Below, in pieces: positions 26,632 through 34,541 of a stretch of DNA of 55,194 nt. The position numbers and the translations under genes were made by a program. This stretch comes from UMGS1696 sp964457685. Lineage in GTDB: Bacteria > Bacillota > Clostridia > Oscillospirales > CAG-272. Numbering within the stretch: the stretch's first letter is position 1; each line of letters opens with the position of its first letter. Under the pieces are notes generated by a model. It saw nothing but the letters and a program-made list of their open reading frames with translations, did no database searches and was not told the DNA's origin. Location: positions 1 to 55,194 of the forward strand of contig CAYWFS010000007.1 in assembly GCA_964457685.1 (NCBI GenBank). Direction: 5' to 3'.

Positions 26632-26675
26632 TGTCGCTTGCTTCCGTGAATATGAGAAAACGGTAAGGTGCGACA
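26632..26675 (-). promoter_or_regulatory. Long leader hairpin before the ECF S component
   Basis: TGTCGC (26632-26637) pairs with GCGACA (26670-26675). Inner stems CTT/AAG and CCGT/ACGG extend it to 13 or more pairs. It lies between a predicted start near 26694 and the ribosome-binding site at 26619-26623. It matches no riboswitch class I recognise. Confidence 0.55.
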
Positions 26676-26700
26676 ATATTTATAATATAGCCGTAGCTCT

Positions 26701-26729
26701 ATTATACAAAATAAATGTTTTTTAACCAA
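26701..26729 (-). promoter_or_regulatory. Possible promoter for the ECF S component
   Basis: On the minus strand TTGGTT (26724-26729), 17-bp spacer, TATAAT (26701-26706). The -35 is weak. Confidence 0.5.
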
Positions 26730-26735
26730 TTCGGG

Positions 26736-27566
26736 TTATAGCTTGACGTTTTTTTCAAACAAGTAAGCGGCACCGTCAATGGTTAGGTTCTTGCAATAGG
26801 TGAATTTGTTTTTTGTGTAGGGAATTATATTCTCCGAAAGACCGCCGGTTGCCACAAGGGACAGTCTTTCATCTGAATCTTTCGGTATCAGCTGTTCACG
26901 GATATTTCTTATAAAGCCGTCTATCATGAAAATATTGCCGTTTATAACTCCCGAGTTGATGGATTCTTCGGAGTCACGACCTATAAGCACGTTTTCACGC
27001 TCAAGACGAATGTTTCCGAGAAGTGCTGCGGAATCAGATAAAGCTTTCATTGATACTGCAAGTCCGGGAATTATTATTGTACCTATAATATTTTTGTTTT
27101 TATCAACAACAGTGATAGTTGTAGCCGTACCCATATCAAGAATTGCCAATGGAGCCGGAAACATATGCAAGGCGGCGGCGGTGTTACACACGATGTCTGA
27201 GCCAAGCTGTTCGGGATTCTTTATCTTTATTCCGAAACCGGTTTTTTTGCCTTCGGATATTATAAAAGGCTTTTTGCCACAAAGCTCATGGGCGGCAACC
27301 TTGATTATATCGGTAAGCTCGGGAACCACTGATGATATAACTGCACAGGTAATCATATTATCATGGGAAGAGCTTTTGTCAAATGGTTTGAATCCGTTTT
27401 CACGCAAAAAACTGCGAAGAAACAAAACATATTCGTCAACGGAATAAGGCTTGTTTGAAATTTTAAAAGATGTGAGTAATTCATGCGATGACTGCGAAAG
27501 AGATTCCGATTGTCTGAATACACCGACAGACACCGATGAGTTACCAACGTCAAATGCAAGCAACAT
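26736..27566 (-). CDS. coaX: Type III pantothenate kinase
   Basis: A 276-aa kinase for the first step of coenzyme A synthesis. The ASKHA phosphate motifs are LLAFDVGNSSVSVGVF and AILDMGTATTITVVD, and IPGLAVSMKALSDSAALL is a family signature. I start at the ATG ending 27566 because GGTGAT lies 3 nt before it; an in-frame ATG six codons upstream lacks a site. It lies between two ECF S components on the same strand, suggesting shared vitamin/cofactor supply. Its promoter spacer contains a 12-bp palindrome. Confidence 0.93.
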   Translation of the reverse strand: MLLAFDVGNSSVSVGVFRQSESLSQSSHELLTSFKISNKPYSVDEYVLFLRSFLRENGFKPFDKSSSHDNMITCAVISSVVPELTDIIKVAAHELCGKKPFIISEGKKTGFGIKIKNPEQLGSDIVCNTAAALHMFPAPLAILDMGTATTITVVDKNKNIIGTIIIPGLAVSMKALSDSAALLGNIRLERENVLIGRDSEESINSGVINGNIFMIDGFIRNIREQLIPKDSDERLSLVATGGLSENIIPYTKNKFTYCKNLTIDGAAYLFEKNVKL

Positions 27567-27601
27567 AATATCACCGAAAAGCAATTTTGATTTACAGAGG
27601 T

Positions 27602-27630
27602 ATTATAACGTATATATACGAAAAAATCAA
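27602..27630 (-). promoter_or_regulatory. coaX promoter with palindrome in the spacer
   Basis: On the minus strand TTGATT (27625-27630), 17-bp spacer, TATAAT (27602-27607). The spacer contains the perfect 12-bp palindrome CGTATATATACG (27609-27620), a possible operator. Confidence 0.65.
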
Positions 27631-27709
27631 TACTTTAAGGGAAATTTCGCATATACAATACCCTCAATTATACAAAATTTGCATTTTGCCTAATTAAATA
27701 TCGGGGATT

Positions 27710-28255
27710 TTAAAGTTCCCTGAGCTGATTTCCAACCTTGGTTCTGTCAAGCAAATTCATGAGAATATAAGATGAAACCACTCCGAATACACCCTGCATT
27801 AAGTTTCCTGGTATGCTTGTTGCGGCTGCAAGTCCGTTTCCGAGAAAAACAGCTGCGTATGCAAAATATCCGATTACCATTATCAACTCAGATATTGTTC
27901 CCGAAATTAAATATGCTGCACTTTTTATATTTTTGGATTTTGCTTTGATGATTGCATTATACACTGCCGCAACCGTAAGAGCCATTATTCCCTTTATCAA
28001 AAATGTTCCGGGTGCATAATGCATATATCCGGAGATTATATCTGCGAACATGGAGCCTATTCCCCCTGCCGCAAATCCCCACAGTGAGCCGAGGTAGATT
28101 CCGCTGAGTAACACAAAGCAGTCGCCGAGATTTACATATCCGTTCATCGGAGACGGTATCTGAATAACAAGTGTTGCGGCACAAGACAATGCGGCAAACA
28201 TGGCTGCAAAAACAAGCTTTCTCAGCTTTTCGTTGAAAGTAATCTCTTTTTTCAT
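27710..28255 (-). CDS. ECF transporter S component, DUF1393/YpaA-like group
   Basis: A 181-aa protein with about five to six transmembrane helices. IPSPMNGYVNLGDCFVLLSG and AGGIGSMFADIISGYMHYAP closely follow the pattern of the DUF1393-type S-component group. It captures a vitamin or precursor for an ECF transporter whose ATPase/T subunits are elsewhere. AAGGAT precedes the ATG. The second S component two genes downstream is of a different subgroup, so they probably serve different substrates. Confidence 0.82.
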   Translation of the reverse strand: MKKEITFNEKLRKLVFAAMFAALSCAATLVIQIPSPMNGYVNLGDCFVLLSGIYLGSLWGFAAGGIGSMFADIISGYMHYAPGTFLIKGIMALTVAAVYNAIIKAKSKNIKSAAYLISGTISELIMVIGYFAYAAVFLGNGLAAATSIPGNLMQGVFGVVSSYILMNLLDRTKVGNQLREL

Positions 28256-28471
28256 GTTAAATCATCCTTCTGATTGATAAGATTGTTGATATTTTATCAT
28301 TATAAAACGAATTATACAATGTTATAAATCCACATAATTGAGATTTTTTTCGAAATTTGGGTTGGATATTATTTTTGAACCGTTGTATTCACCAAAAAGC
28401 GGAGATTATTTTTGTGGAAATGTACGAATTTTTTAAAAAGTGAAAAAAGACGTGATAAGTGCGATATTATG

Positions 28472-28480
28472 TGATATAAT
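28472..28480 (+). promoter_or_regulatory. Extended -10 promoter
   Basis: TG-A-TATAAT (28472-28480) without a good -35; GGAGG follows at 28506-28510. Confidence 0.6.
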
Positions 28481-28519
28481 ATATAGGTATTGGAACATAA
28501 CAAACGGAGGATTTGTAAT

Positions 28520-28939
28520 ATGAAAATGAGAGTTATGTACTCTTCCAAAAAAGGAAAAGTAGCTACATATGCAGAAGCAATCGGTCAGGCTTGCGGATGT
28601 CTTACAAATGACATTCCCCCGGCATATCCCGCTGATAAGGAAAGACTTGTTATTATCGGTGTAACCATCAAAGGCGAAACAGATGATAAAGTAAGACGTT
28701 TCTGCAGTGAGCTTATCCCCTCAAGAGCACAGAATGTTGCCCTCTTTGTTGACGGTGAAAAGGATTCCGCAGGCGAAAAGCAGCTGAAAGAAATTCTCAG
28801 AACCGCAGGAACAAACGTAATCGACGAAACATATTATGTTAAGTGCGGTATCTTCGGAAAGAAAATCACACTTGAAGAACGTCAGAAGATTGTTGACTGG
28901 GCAAGAAAGATGCAGAGCATAGCTGCCGAATCCAACTGA
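28520..28939 (+). CDS. Flavodoxin-like protein
   Basis: A 139-aa single-domain protein beginning MRVMYSSKKGKVATYAEAIG, which has the position and length of a flavodoxin phosphate-binding loop but lacks the usual T-x-T-G-N-T. Central strands (LVIIGVTIKGETDDKVRRF and NVALFVDGEKDS) fit an alpha/beta flavodoxin fold. It may bind FMN and carry electrons, but the altered loop leaves this open. The ATG at 28520 has GGAGG 9 nt upstream. Monocistronic, closed by a terminator. Confidence 0.65.
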   Translation: MKMRVMYSSKKGKVATYAEAIGQACGCLTNDIPPAYPADKERLVIIGVTIKGETDDKVRRFCSELIPSRAQNVALFVDGEKDSAGEKQLKEILRTAGTNVIDETYYVKCGIFGKKITLEERQKIVDWARKMQSIAAESN

Positions 28940-28951
28940 AAATAAATCTTT

Positions 28952-28987
28952 AAACGGTACTGATTTTTTAATTCGGTGCCGTTTTTT
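28952..28987 (+). terminator. Intrinsic terminator
   Basis: AAACGGTAC (28952-28960) pairs with GTGCCGTTT (one wobble), then a T-tract. Confidence 0.85.
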
Positions 28988-29048
28988 GTTGCGACTCTTC
29001 CCTTTTTTAATATTTTGCAGAAAAATCTAACTTTTTTGATTTTACCCC

Positions 29049-29077
29049 TTGACAAACAAGAATCGGAGTGATATAAT
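29049..29077 (+). promoter_or_regulatory. Consensus promoter of tRNA-Glu
   Basis: TTGACA (29049-29054), 17-bp spacer, TATAAT (29072-29077). The leader has a small hairpin GTTC-TAAG-GAAC (29084-29095) starting at the predicted transcription start. Confidence 0.92.
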
Positions 29078-29097
29078 AATATCGTTCTAAGGAACAC

Positions 29098-29169
29098 GGC
29101 CTGTTGGTCAAGCGGCTAAGACGACGCCCTCTCACGGCGTAATCGGGGGTTCGATTCCCCCACGGGTCA
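29098..29169 (+). tRNA. tRNA-Glu (anticodon CTC)
   Basis: Cloverleaf with 7-bp acceptor stem (GGCCTGT with ACGGGTC, wobbles allowed). The anticodon stem is ACGCC/GGCGT with loop CTCTCAC, giving anticodon CTC (reads GAG). The T-arm is GGGGG-TTCGATT-CCCCC. CCA is not encoded. A single-gene transcription unit with its own promoter and terminator. Confidence 0.95.
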
Positions 29170-29170
29170 T

Positions 29171-29215
29171 AAAAAAGCTTTGTTGTTCGGTATACCGTTC
29201 AGACAAGGCTTTTTT
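29171..29215. terminator. Bidirectional terminator (tRNA-Glu / SpoVB-like gene)
   Basis: AAAAAAGCTTTGT (29171-29183) pairs with ACAAGGCTTTTTT (29203-29215); an inner palindrome CGGTATACCG tops the stem. It overlaps the last codons of the convergent gene. Confidence 0.85.
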
Positions 29216-30776
29216 GTTGTCTAAACACCCTTTTTCTGTTTGACAAGAATACGACTGTAATATACAGACAAACAAATAACATCACCGAAAGAGCTTTGTT
29301 TGATACTGTTCTGTCGAGGAATGTTATTTTAACAAAAGCACACAAAACCGCATAGATGATCGGATTTTTATATTGCTTTAATGTATCAAGCATACTTACA
29401 CCTGTTATAGCAGACAGTTTTGAAATGCTTGCTATAAGATTTCCGACCTCACAAAGCCATACTGTAATAATATAACCCCATATTCCCAGGTGAGGAGTGA
29501 GAAGCCATACAAGGATTAGACCCGAGGCGGAATCACCTATGTTCACTTTCATGTTATATACCTGCTCACCCATTCCCTTGAGAAGAGAGTCTACTGCTGT
29601 GTCAAGATACATGAACGGAACAAGCAGGCCGAGGACTACCGTGTATGTTGCGGCTTCCGTGGAGCTGTATATAAGCTCTCCGAGAGTTTTTCCGTAGATA
29701 ACGAATATAGCACAAGCTCCAATCGAAAAGAGTGCGGAATATCTGTAGACTTCGAGGGTCAGCCTTTTTATGCCGTCTGAGTCACCGAGTTCGTTTTTTT
29801 CGGCTATTTCTGGTATGAGAAGTGATGTGAATGACCCGATTACCGCATACGGAAACATTACAAGAGGGAACGCTATTCCTTGCAGAAGACCGTATGAAGC
29901 AAGTGCCGCTTTTTCGCTGAGACCGCTTTTCTTCAGTCCGGATGGTATTGCAATGTGTTCGAGAGTGGTGAGTCCCTGACGTGCGTATGTTCCGATGGCG
30001 GCTATAAATGATATGTCCGTTATCGCTTTGAATTTTGTTTTGATTTCTTTCTTTTTATTTCCGTATTTTTCCTTTGACGGACTTTTGCTGTCGAATATAT
30101 ACATGATGAGATTTAAAGCAGCAGACCAAAGCTCTGTAAGCACGCTTCCGCATATAAGAGCAAGACACATTTTTTCGGTATCGCCGCCGGTTGACAAATA
30201 CAGACCTGTTGAAATAAGTATGATTTTTGCAAATTGCTCACTTACCGCAGATATTGCATTTTTGTATACCTTTCTGAGACCTGTAAAAAATCCCGCCAGT
30301 GCAGACGACAGAGATATTGCCGGCAGACTGAATGCAAGTAATTTCAAAGAAGCTTCGCATCTTCTGTCATCGAGAATATAAATTGATATCGGATGTGCGG
30401 TGATAAGCATGAGGATTGCCGAAAGAAAGCCGAAAAGCATGGCATACAGACAAAGCTTGCCTACAAGTGAATACATACTTGATTTCCATGAGCTTTTGTC
30501 GGCTTCGCTTAATTGTACACATCTTTCCGAGGTCAATTTCATTGCTCCGAGATTTACGCATGAAAGCGAAAGGGTTACCGCAAAGCCGTATACGCTCATT
30601 ATAAGTGTGTATAGACCCATGCCTTCCGCTCCTATTTTATTGTTTATGTATGCGTTGAAGCCGACTGCAATTCCTCGCATGATAATGTTGACGCAGGAAA
30701 GAAGTATAGCATGATAGAAAAATCTTCTGCGTTTAACGGAGGTGTTTTCTGCAAAATGAGGGTTATTTACGGACAT
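29199..30776 (-). CDS. SpoVB-like MOP-family flippase
   Basis: A 525-aa protein with about 14 hydrophobic segments, of the multidrug/oligosaccharidyl-lipid/polysaccharide (MOP) exporter superfamily. The N-terminal FFYHAILLSCVNIIMRGIAVGFNAYI and later GLYTLIMSVYGFAVTLS match the SpoVB/YkvU/MurJ-like branch that flips lipid-linked cell-wall precursors, in Bacillus for spore cortex. I start at the ATG ending 30776, with AAGGTG about 8 nt upstream, over a GTG three codons earlier. A role in sporulation is likely but a vegetative flippase is possible. Confidence 0.85.
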   Translation of the reverse strand: MSVNNPHFAENTSVKRRRFFYHAILLSCVNIIMRGIAVGFNAYINNKIGAEGMGLYTLIMSVYGFAVTLSLSCVNLGAMKLTSERCVQLSEADKSSWKSSMYSLVGKLCLYAMLFGFLSAILMLITAHPISIYILDDRRCEASLKLLAFSLPAISLSSALAGFFTGLRKVYKNAISAVSEQFAKIILISTGLYLSTGGDTEKMCLALICGSVLTELWSAALNLIMYIFDSKSPSKEKYGNKKKEIKTKFKAITDISFIAAIGTYARQGLTTLEHIAIPSGLKKSGLSEKAALASYGLLQGIAFPLVMFPYAVIGSFTSLLIPEIAEKNELGDSDGIKRLTLEVYRYSALFSIGACAIFVIYGKTLGELIYSSTEAATYTVVLGLLVPFMYLDTAVDSLLKGMGEQVYNMKVNIGDSASGLILVWLLTPHLGIWGYIITVWLCEVGNLIASISKLSAITGVSMLDTLKQYKNPIIYAVLCAFVKITFLDRTVSNKALSVMLFVCLYITVVFLSNRKRVFRQQKSLV

Positions 30777-30822
30777 ATTCCACACCTTTCTCGAGCTTTA
30801 TATCGGAATGTTGATATTTATC

Positions 30823-30851
30823 TTGATTTATTAACAATAAATATATATAAT
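30823..30851 (+). promoter_or_regulatory. Sigma-A promoter for the dCMP deaminase operon
   Basis: TTGATT (30823-30828), 17-bp spacer, TATAAT (30846-30851); AAGGAG follows before the ATG at 30886. Confidence 0.75.
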
Positions 30852-30885
30852 AAGTATGAGTTTAACAATACACAAGGAGCATAAT

Positions 30886-31374
30886 ATGGAGCGAGTCAGC
30901 AAACACAATTATTATCTCGATATCGCACAGACCGTTTCGGAGAGAAGCACCTGTATGAGAAAGAGATACGGAGCAATAATAGTTAAGAATGATGTTATAA
31001 TATCTACGGGATACAACGGTGCTCCGCGAGGCAGAAAGAACTGTTCGGATCTTGGAAACTGTACGAGAGAAAGACTCGGCATCCCGAGAGGTGAAAGATA
31101 TGAGCTATGTCGTTCGGTTCACAGTGAAGCCAATGCAATAATCTCCGCATCGAGAGAAAATATGCTTGGGTCTGAGCTGTATATGTGCTGTACCGACCCG
31201 AAGACAGGCGAAATAATTTCGGGAACCAATTCCTGCATGATGTGCAAAAAGCTTATAATCAATTCGGGAATATCAAAGGTCTACATAAGAGACACAAAAG
31301 ATGAGTTTAGAGTTATTAACGTGACGGATTGGATAGATGACGATGACAGCCTTTCGGGTGTTCTCGGATATTGA
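30886..31374 (+). CDS. dCMP deaminase (ComEB-like)
   Basis: A 162-aa zinc-dependent cytidine/deoxycytidylate deaminase that converts dCMP to dUMP for thymidylate synthesis. The zinc ligands are in SVHSEANAI (His, with catalytic Glu) and NSCMMCKKLI (two Cys). The substrate loop STGYNGAPRGRKNCSD is typical of dCMP deaminases. The ATG at 30886 is chosen because AAGGAG lies 6 nt upstream; a TTG start further up has no site. First gene of a run that continues into a lipoprotein, rimI and tsaD. Confidence 0.93.
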   Translation: MERVSKHNYYLDIAQTVSERSTCMRKRYGAIIVKNDVIISTGYNGAPRGRKNCSDLGNCTRERLGIPRGERYELCRSVHSEANAIISASRENMLGSELYMCCTDPKTGEIISGTNSCMMCKKLIINSGISKVYIRDTKDEFRVINVTDWIDDDDSLSGVLGY

Positions 31375-31405
31375 TATTTTATTATATTAGGAGAATTTCG
31401 TAATA

Positions 31406-32020
31406 ATGAAAAAAATAATCGCAATCGCACTTGCTTCGTTGTCTGTTCTTGCTTTGACATCCTGTTCCGCATCGCTTGTTAATTTCAAATATGAAAACGG
31501 TAAGCTTATAAACAAGGGTCAAAGACTTGAATATTATGCCGCACCGACAAATTACGAGCCTGTTGCAGTGGGTGCGGAATTCGGATATTATGCAAAGACA
31601 GACCTTGTCCTTTATGAAATATCCGGACTTGATCCTAAAGAATGGCTTACTCAGGAATATGCGGGAAGTGCAACAACAATATTCTATTCGACAGATATAG
31701 AGCTGCCCACACTTGAAACGCTTGAAGCAACGAAGGTATACATATGCGGTGGCGATAACGTAACATATGCTCTTGCTACCGTAGAAGACATGGATGTTAT
31801 TGATAATCTTATCGACCTTTTTGAAAACGGCGAATATGAAGAATGGCCACTTGTTAATTCCATCGAGACATATGAGCTTAAATTCTATTCCGAAGAAAAG
31901 TACCCTCACATATACTATAACCTTACATACGGTGAGTTTGAGGAGGGTAAGTTCATATACGACCGCACTACCAAAAGAAGCGTGAGAATAGATGACGCTC
32001 TTATAGACTATATAGGTTGA
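31406..32020 (+). CDS. Hypothetical lipoprotein, 204 aa
   Basis: A lipoprotein signal (MKKIIAIALASLSVLALTSC) with lipobox LTSC at residues 17-20, so it is exported and lipid anchored. The mature part is beta-rich with many Tyr/Glu residues (LVLYEISGLDPKEWL, then IYYNLTYGEFEEGKFIYD) and shows no enzyme motif I know. AGGAG precedes the ATG. It lies between the deaminase and rimI, with 6 nt to rimI, which looks like positional rather than functional linkage. Confidence 0.75.
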   Translation: MKKIIAIALASLSVLALTSCSASLVNFKYENGKLINKGQRLEYYAAPTNYEPVAVGAEFGYYAKTDLVLYEISGLDPKEWLTQEYAGSATTIFYSTDIELPTLETLEATKVYICGGDNVTYALATVEDMDVIDNLIDLFENGEYEEWPLVNSIETYELKFYSEEKYPHIYYNLTYGEFEEGKFIYDRTTKRSVRIDDALIDYIG

Positions 32021-32026
32021 TGCTTT

Positions 32027-32467
32027 ATGTATGAGATAAAAAAAGCCACGCCCTATATGGTTGACGATATAGTTAATATAGAGAAGATATCGTTTACGGT
32101 TCCGTGGTCAAAAAAAACATTTCTCGAAGCACTGGAAAGCAAATATATTTCAACAAGCGTTCTCCTTGAAGAAGACGGCACTATATGCGGATTTTGCTGT
32201 ATGATGGCTATAGGCTGTGAGGCGGAGCTTTTGAATATTGCCGTTCTTCCTGAACACAGAAGAAAAGGATATGCGGCACTTTTGCTTGAAAAAGCATTAC
32301 TTTCGCTGTCCGAAAACAGTGTTGAGGATGTTTTTTTGGAGGTCAGAGAATCAAACTCTCCTGCAAGACGGCTTTACGAAAGATTCGGATTTTTTGAAAT
32401 CGGTGTAAGAAAAAACTACTATTCTCAGCCGAAAGAAAACGCTGTCCTTATGCAGAAGAAGTTTTAA
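32027..32467 (+). CDS. rimI: Ribosomal protein S18 alanine N-acetyltransferase (GNAT)
   Basis: A 146-aa GNAT acetyltransferase. The acetyl-CoA-binding segment is LNIAVLPEHRRKGYAALLL and the RimI-type C-terminal pattern is FLEVRESNSPARRLYERFGF. RimI acetylates the N-terminus of ribosomal protein S18 in other bacteria. Adjacent tsaD is the classic RimI neighbour in Firmicutes; tsaB and tsaE are not in the window. Confidence 0.92.
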   Translation: MYEIKKATPYMVDDIVNIEKISFTVPWSKKTFLEALESKYISTSVLLEEDGTICGFCCMMAIGCEAELLNIAVLPEHRRKGYAALLLEKALLSLSENSVEDVFLEVRESNSPARRLYERFGFFEIGVRKNYYSQPKENAVLMQKKF

Positions 32468-32479
32468 TTTGAGGTGTGT

Positions 32480-33559
32480 ATGTATATTTTTGCAATTGAA
32501 AGCTCATGTGACGAAACATCCGCTTCAGTTATACGAGCAAACGAAAATAAAATCGAAGTATTATCTAATATTGTTGCCTCACAGGTTGCAACTCATGCAC
32601 TGTACGGAGGGGTTGTGCCTGAAATAGCAAGCAGAGCTCATTGTGAGGTTATATCCTCGGTATCTCATGAAGCACTCGAGACGGCAGGTATAAATGTGTC
32701 TGACATAGATGCGGTAGCGGTTACGTTTGCACCCGGGCTTATAGGTCCGCTTCTTGTCGGAGTAAATTTCATCAAGGCACTTGCATACAGAGCAGGATGC
32801 CCCATAATTCCCGTTCAGCATATCGAGGGACATCTATCGGCGGCTTACATAGAAAACAGCGAGCTTGAGCCTCCGTTCCTTGCATTGGCTGTGTCGGGCG
32901 GACATACTTCCCTTTACAAGGTTTCGGATTATACGACCTTTGAAGAAATCGGAGGAACCAGAGACGATGCTTGCGGAGAAGCGTTCGATAAAGTCGGCAG
33001 AGTAATGGGACTTCCGTATCCGGGCGGTGCTGCAATGGACAAGCTTGCAAAGGAAGCATTTGAAATGTTTGACTACAGCTCAAAGAAAGCAATGGCCTTC
33101 CCTTCTCCTGCGGTTCACGACAGCTCATATGACTTCTCGTTCAGCGGTTTGAAAACGGCGGTTATAAATCACATTCATAACGAAAAGCAAAAGCTGAAAA
33201 ACTATGAACTTCCGCATGAATTGAAATGTGAGATAGCAGGTGCATTCACTCATTCGGTATGTGGCGGTATAACAAAGAAAGTTTCGGCAGCACTGCATGA
33301 TACGGAAATGAAAACTCTTGTTATGGCAGGCGGAGTAGCGGCAAACAGTCATCTCAGACGTGCCGTAGCCGATATGTGTGACTCTCTCGGTGTACGCTTT
33401 GTTGTACCTTCGCTTTCTCTTTGCGGTGACAATGCCGCTATGATAGGTGCAAGAGCGTATCATATGTACCAAAACGGAATTTTTGCGGACATAGACCTTG
33501 ACGCTTGTGCCTCGGATGACGGTGCGTTTGAATATCTTGAAAAACTTAAAACAAAATGA
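32480..33559 (+). CDS. tsaD: tRNA N6-adenosine threonylcarbamoyltransferase
   Basis: A 359-aa ASKHA-fold protein that transfers the threonylcarbamoyl group to A37 of ANN-decoding tRNAs, acting with TsaB and TsaE. Signatures: IFAIESSCDETSAS, metal-binding HIEGH, ALAVSGGHTSLY and GGVAANSHLR. The ATG at 32480 follows GAGG by 5 nt; a GTG two codons earlier overlaps that site. Its stop overlaps the dnaD-like start by 4 bp, so the tRNA-modification and helicase-loading genes are coupled. Confidence 0.96.
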   Translation: MYIFAIESSCDETSASVIRANENKIEVLSNIVASQVATHALYGGVVPEIASRAHCEVISSVSHEALETAGINVSDIDAVAVTFAPGLIGPLLVGVNFIKALAYRAGCPIIPVQHIEGHLSAAYIENSELEPPFLALAVSGGHTSLYKVSDYTTFEEIGGTRDDACGEAFDKVGRVMGLPYPGGAAMDKLAKEAFEMFDYSSKKAMAFPSPAVHDSSYDFSFSGLKTAVINHIHNEKQKLKNYELPHELKCEIAGAFTHSVCGGITKKVSAALHDTEMKTLVMAGGVAANSHLRRAVADMCDSLGVRFVVPSLSLCGDNAAMIGARAYHMYQNGIFADIDLDACASDDGAFEYLEKLKTK

Positions 33560-34536
33560 AAATAACACCTGTATATAAAAATCACCTTATTACACTTCCT
33601 GCCGAAACGGTACTACCGAAACTATCCACAGCAACAAAGGATGAGCTTGCAGTTCTTATCGCCGTGATAGCCGAACCCGACTTCGATGTTGAGAAAATAT
33701 GCAAAAAGCTTGACATGACGGAAAACGCATTCAGACGTGCTTTAGATACATGGATAGCTTCCGGAACTCTTGTATCCAATGAAAAAGGCTCGAAAGGCAG
33801 TGCAAGAGCAGTATCATCGAAGAACGGTGAGAAAAAGCTGACGGCAAAAAGAAATGAACGCAGTATTACGCTTCACTCCGCTTTGCCAGTTTACACAGCC
33901 GATGAAATGAGCGGCATTATCGAGAAGAAAAAAGGTGCTTTTGAGCTTATAAATACCTGCCAGCAGATACTCGGAAAGGTATTTAACGCTCAGGAGACGG
34001 CAATAATTATCGGACTGATCGACCATCTTGCACTGTCGGATGAATACATACTCCTTCTTTGTACTCATGCTGTGCAAATGCAAAAGCCGTCTGTGAGATA
34101 TATTGAACAGCTTGCACTTCGATTCTTTGACAGCAATGTGATAACCTACGAAGCACTCGAGGAAGAGCTAAAGCTTATTGAAGACAGAGTTCCTTTTGAG
34201 GCATATGTAAGAAAGCTTTTCGGACTCGGACAACGTACCCTGGTTCCGAAAGAAAAGGAATGTATCATAAAGTGGCATGATAAATACAAATTCTCAAACG
34301 AGATAATAAATGCCGCATACGAAAGAACTGTAAGCCAAACATCAAAACCCAGTATACAATATGCTAACGCAATACTTGACAATTGGTACGCATCGGGGTA
34401 TACTATTATCGACGATATTGAGGCGGCTGAAGCGGAAAGACAAAAAAAGCGAGAGGGAGACGTACAAAAATCAAGCTTCTCGACAGATGATTTCTATGAG
34501 GCTGCTCTTTTGAGGTCATATAAGGAAAGCAAATAG
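33556..34536 (+). CDS. DnaD domain protein (replication restart/helicase loading)
   Basis: A 326-aa protein. An N-terminal winged-helix-like region (residues 1-80, KLDMTENAFRRALDTWIASGTLV) is followed by a basic linker and a DnaD/DnaB_2 domain with the conserved YANAILDNWYASGY motif. DnaD-family proteins remodel DNA and recruit the helicase loader in Firmicutes. The gene overlaps tsaD by 4 bp and is followed 5 nt later by a DnaI-like loader, matching this role. Confidence 0.87.
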   Translation: MKITPVYKNHLITLPAETVLPKLSTATKDELAVLIAVIAEPDFDVEKICKKLDMTENAFRRALDTWIASGTLVSNEKGSKGSARAVSSKNGEKKLTAKRNERSITLHSALPVYTADEMSGIIEKKKGAFELINTCQQILGKVFNAQETAIIIGLIDHLALSDEYILLLCTHAVQMQKPSVRYIEQLALRFFDSNVITYEALEEELKLIEDRVPFEAYVRKLFGLGQRTLVPKEKECIIKWHDKYKFSNEIINAAYERTVSQTSKPSIQYANAILDNWYASGYTIIDDIEAAEAERQKKREGDVQKSSFSTDDFYEAALLRSYKESK

Positions 34537-34541
34537 AGAAT

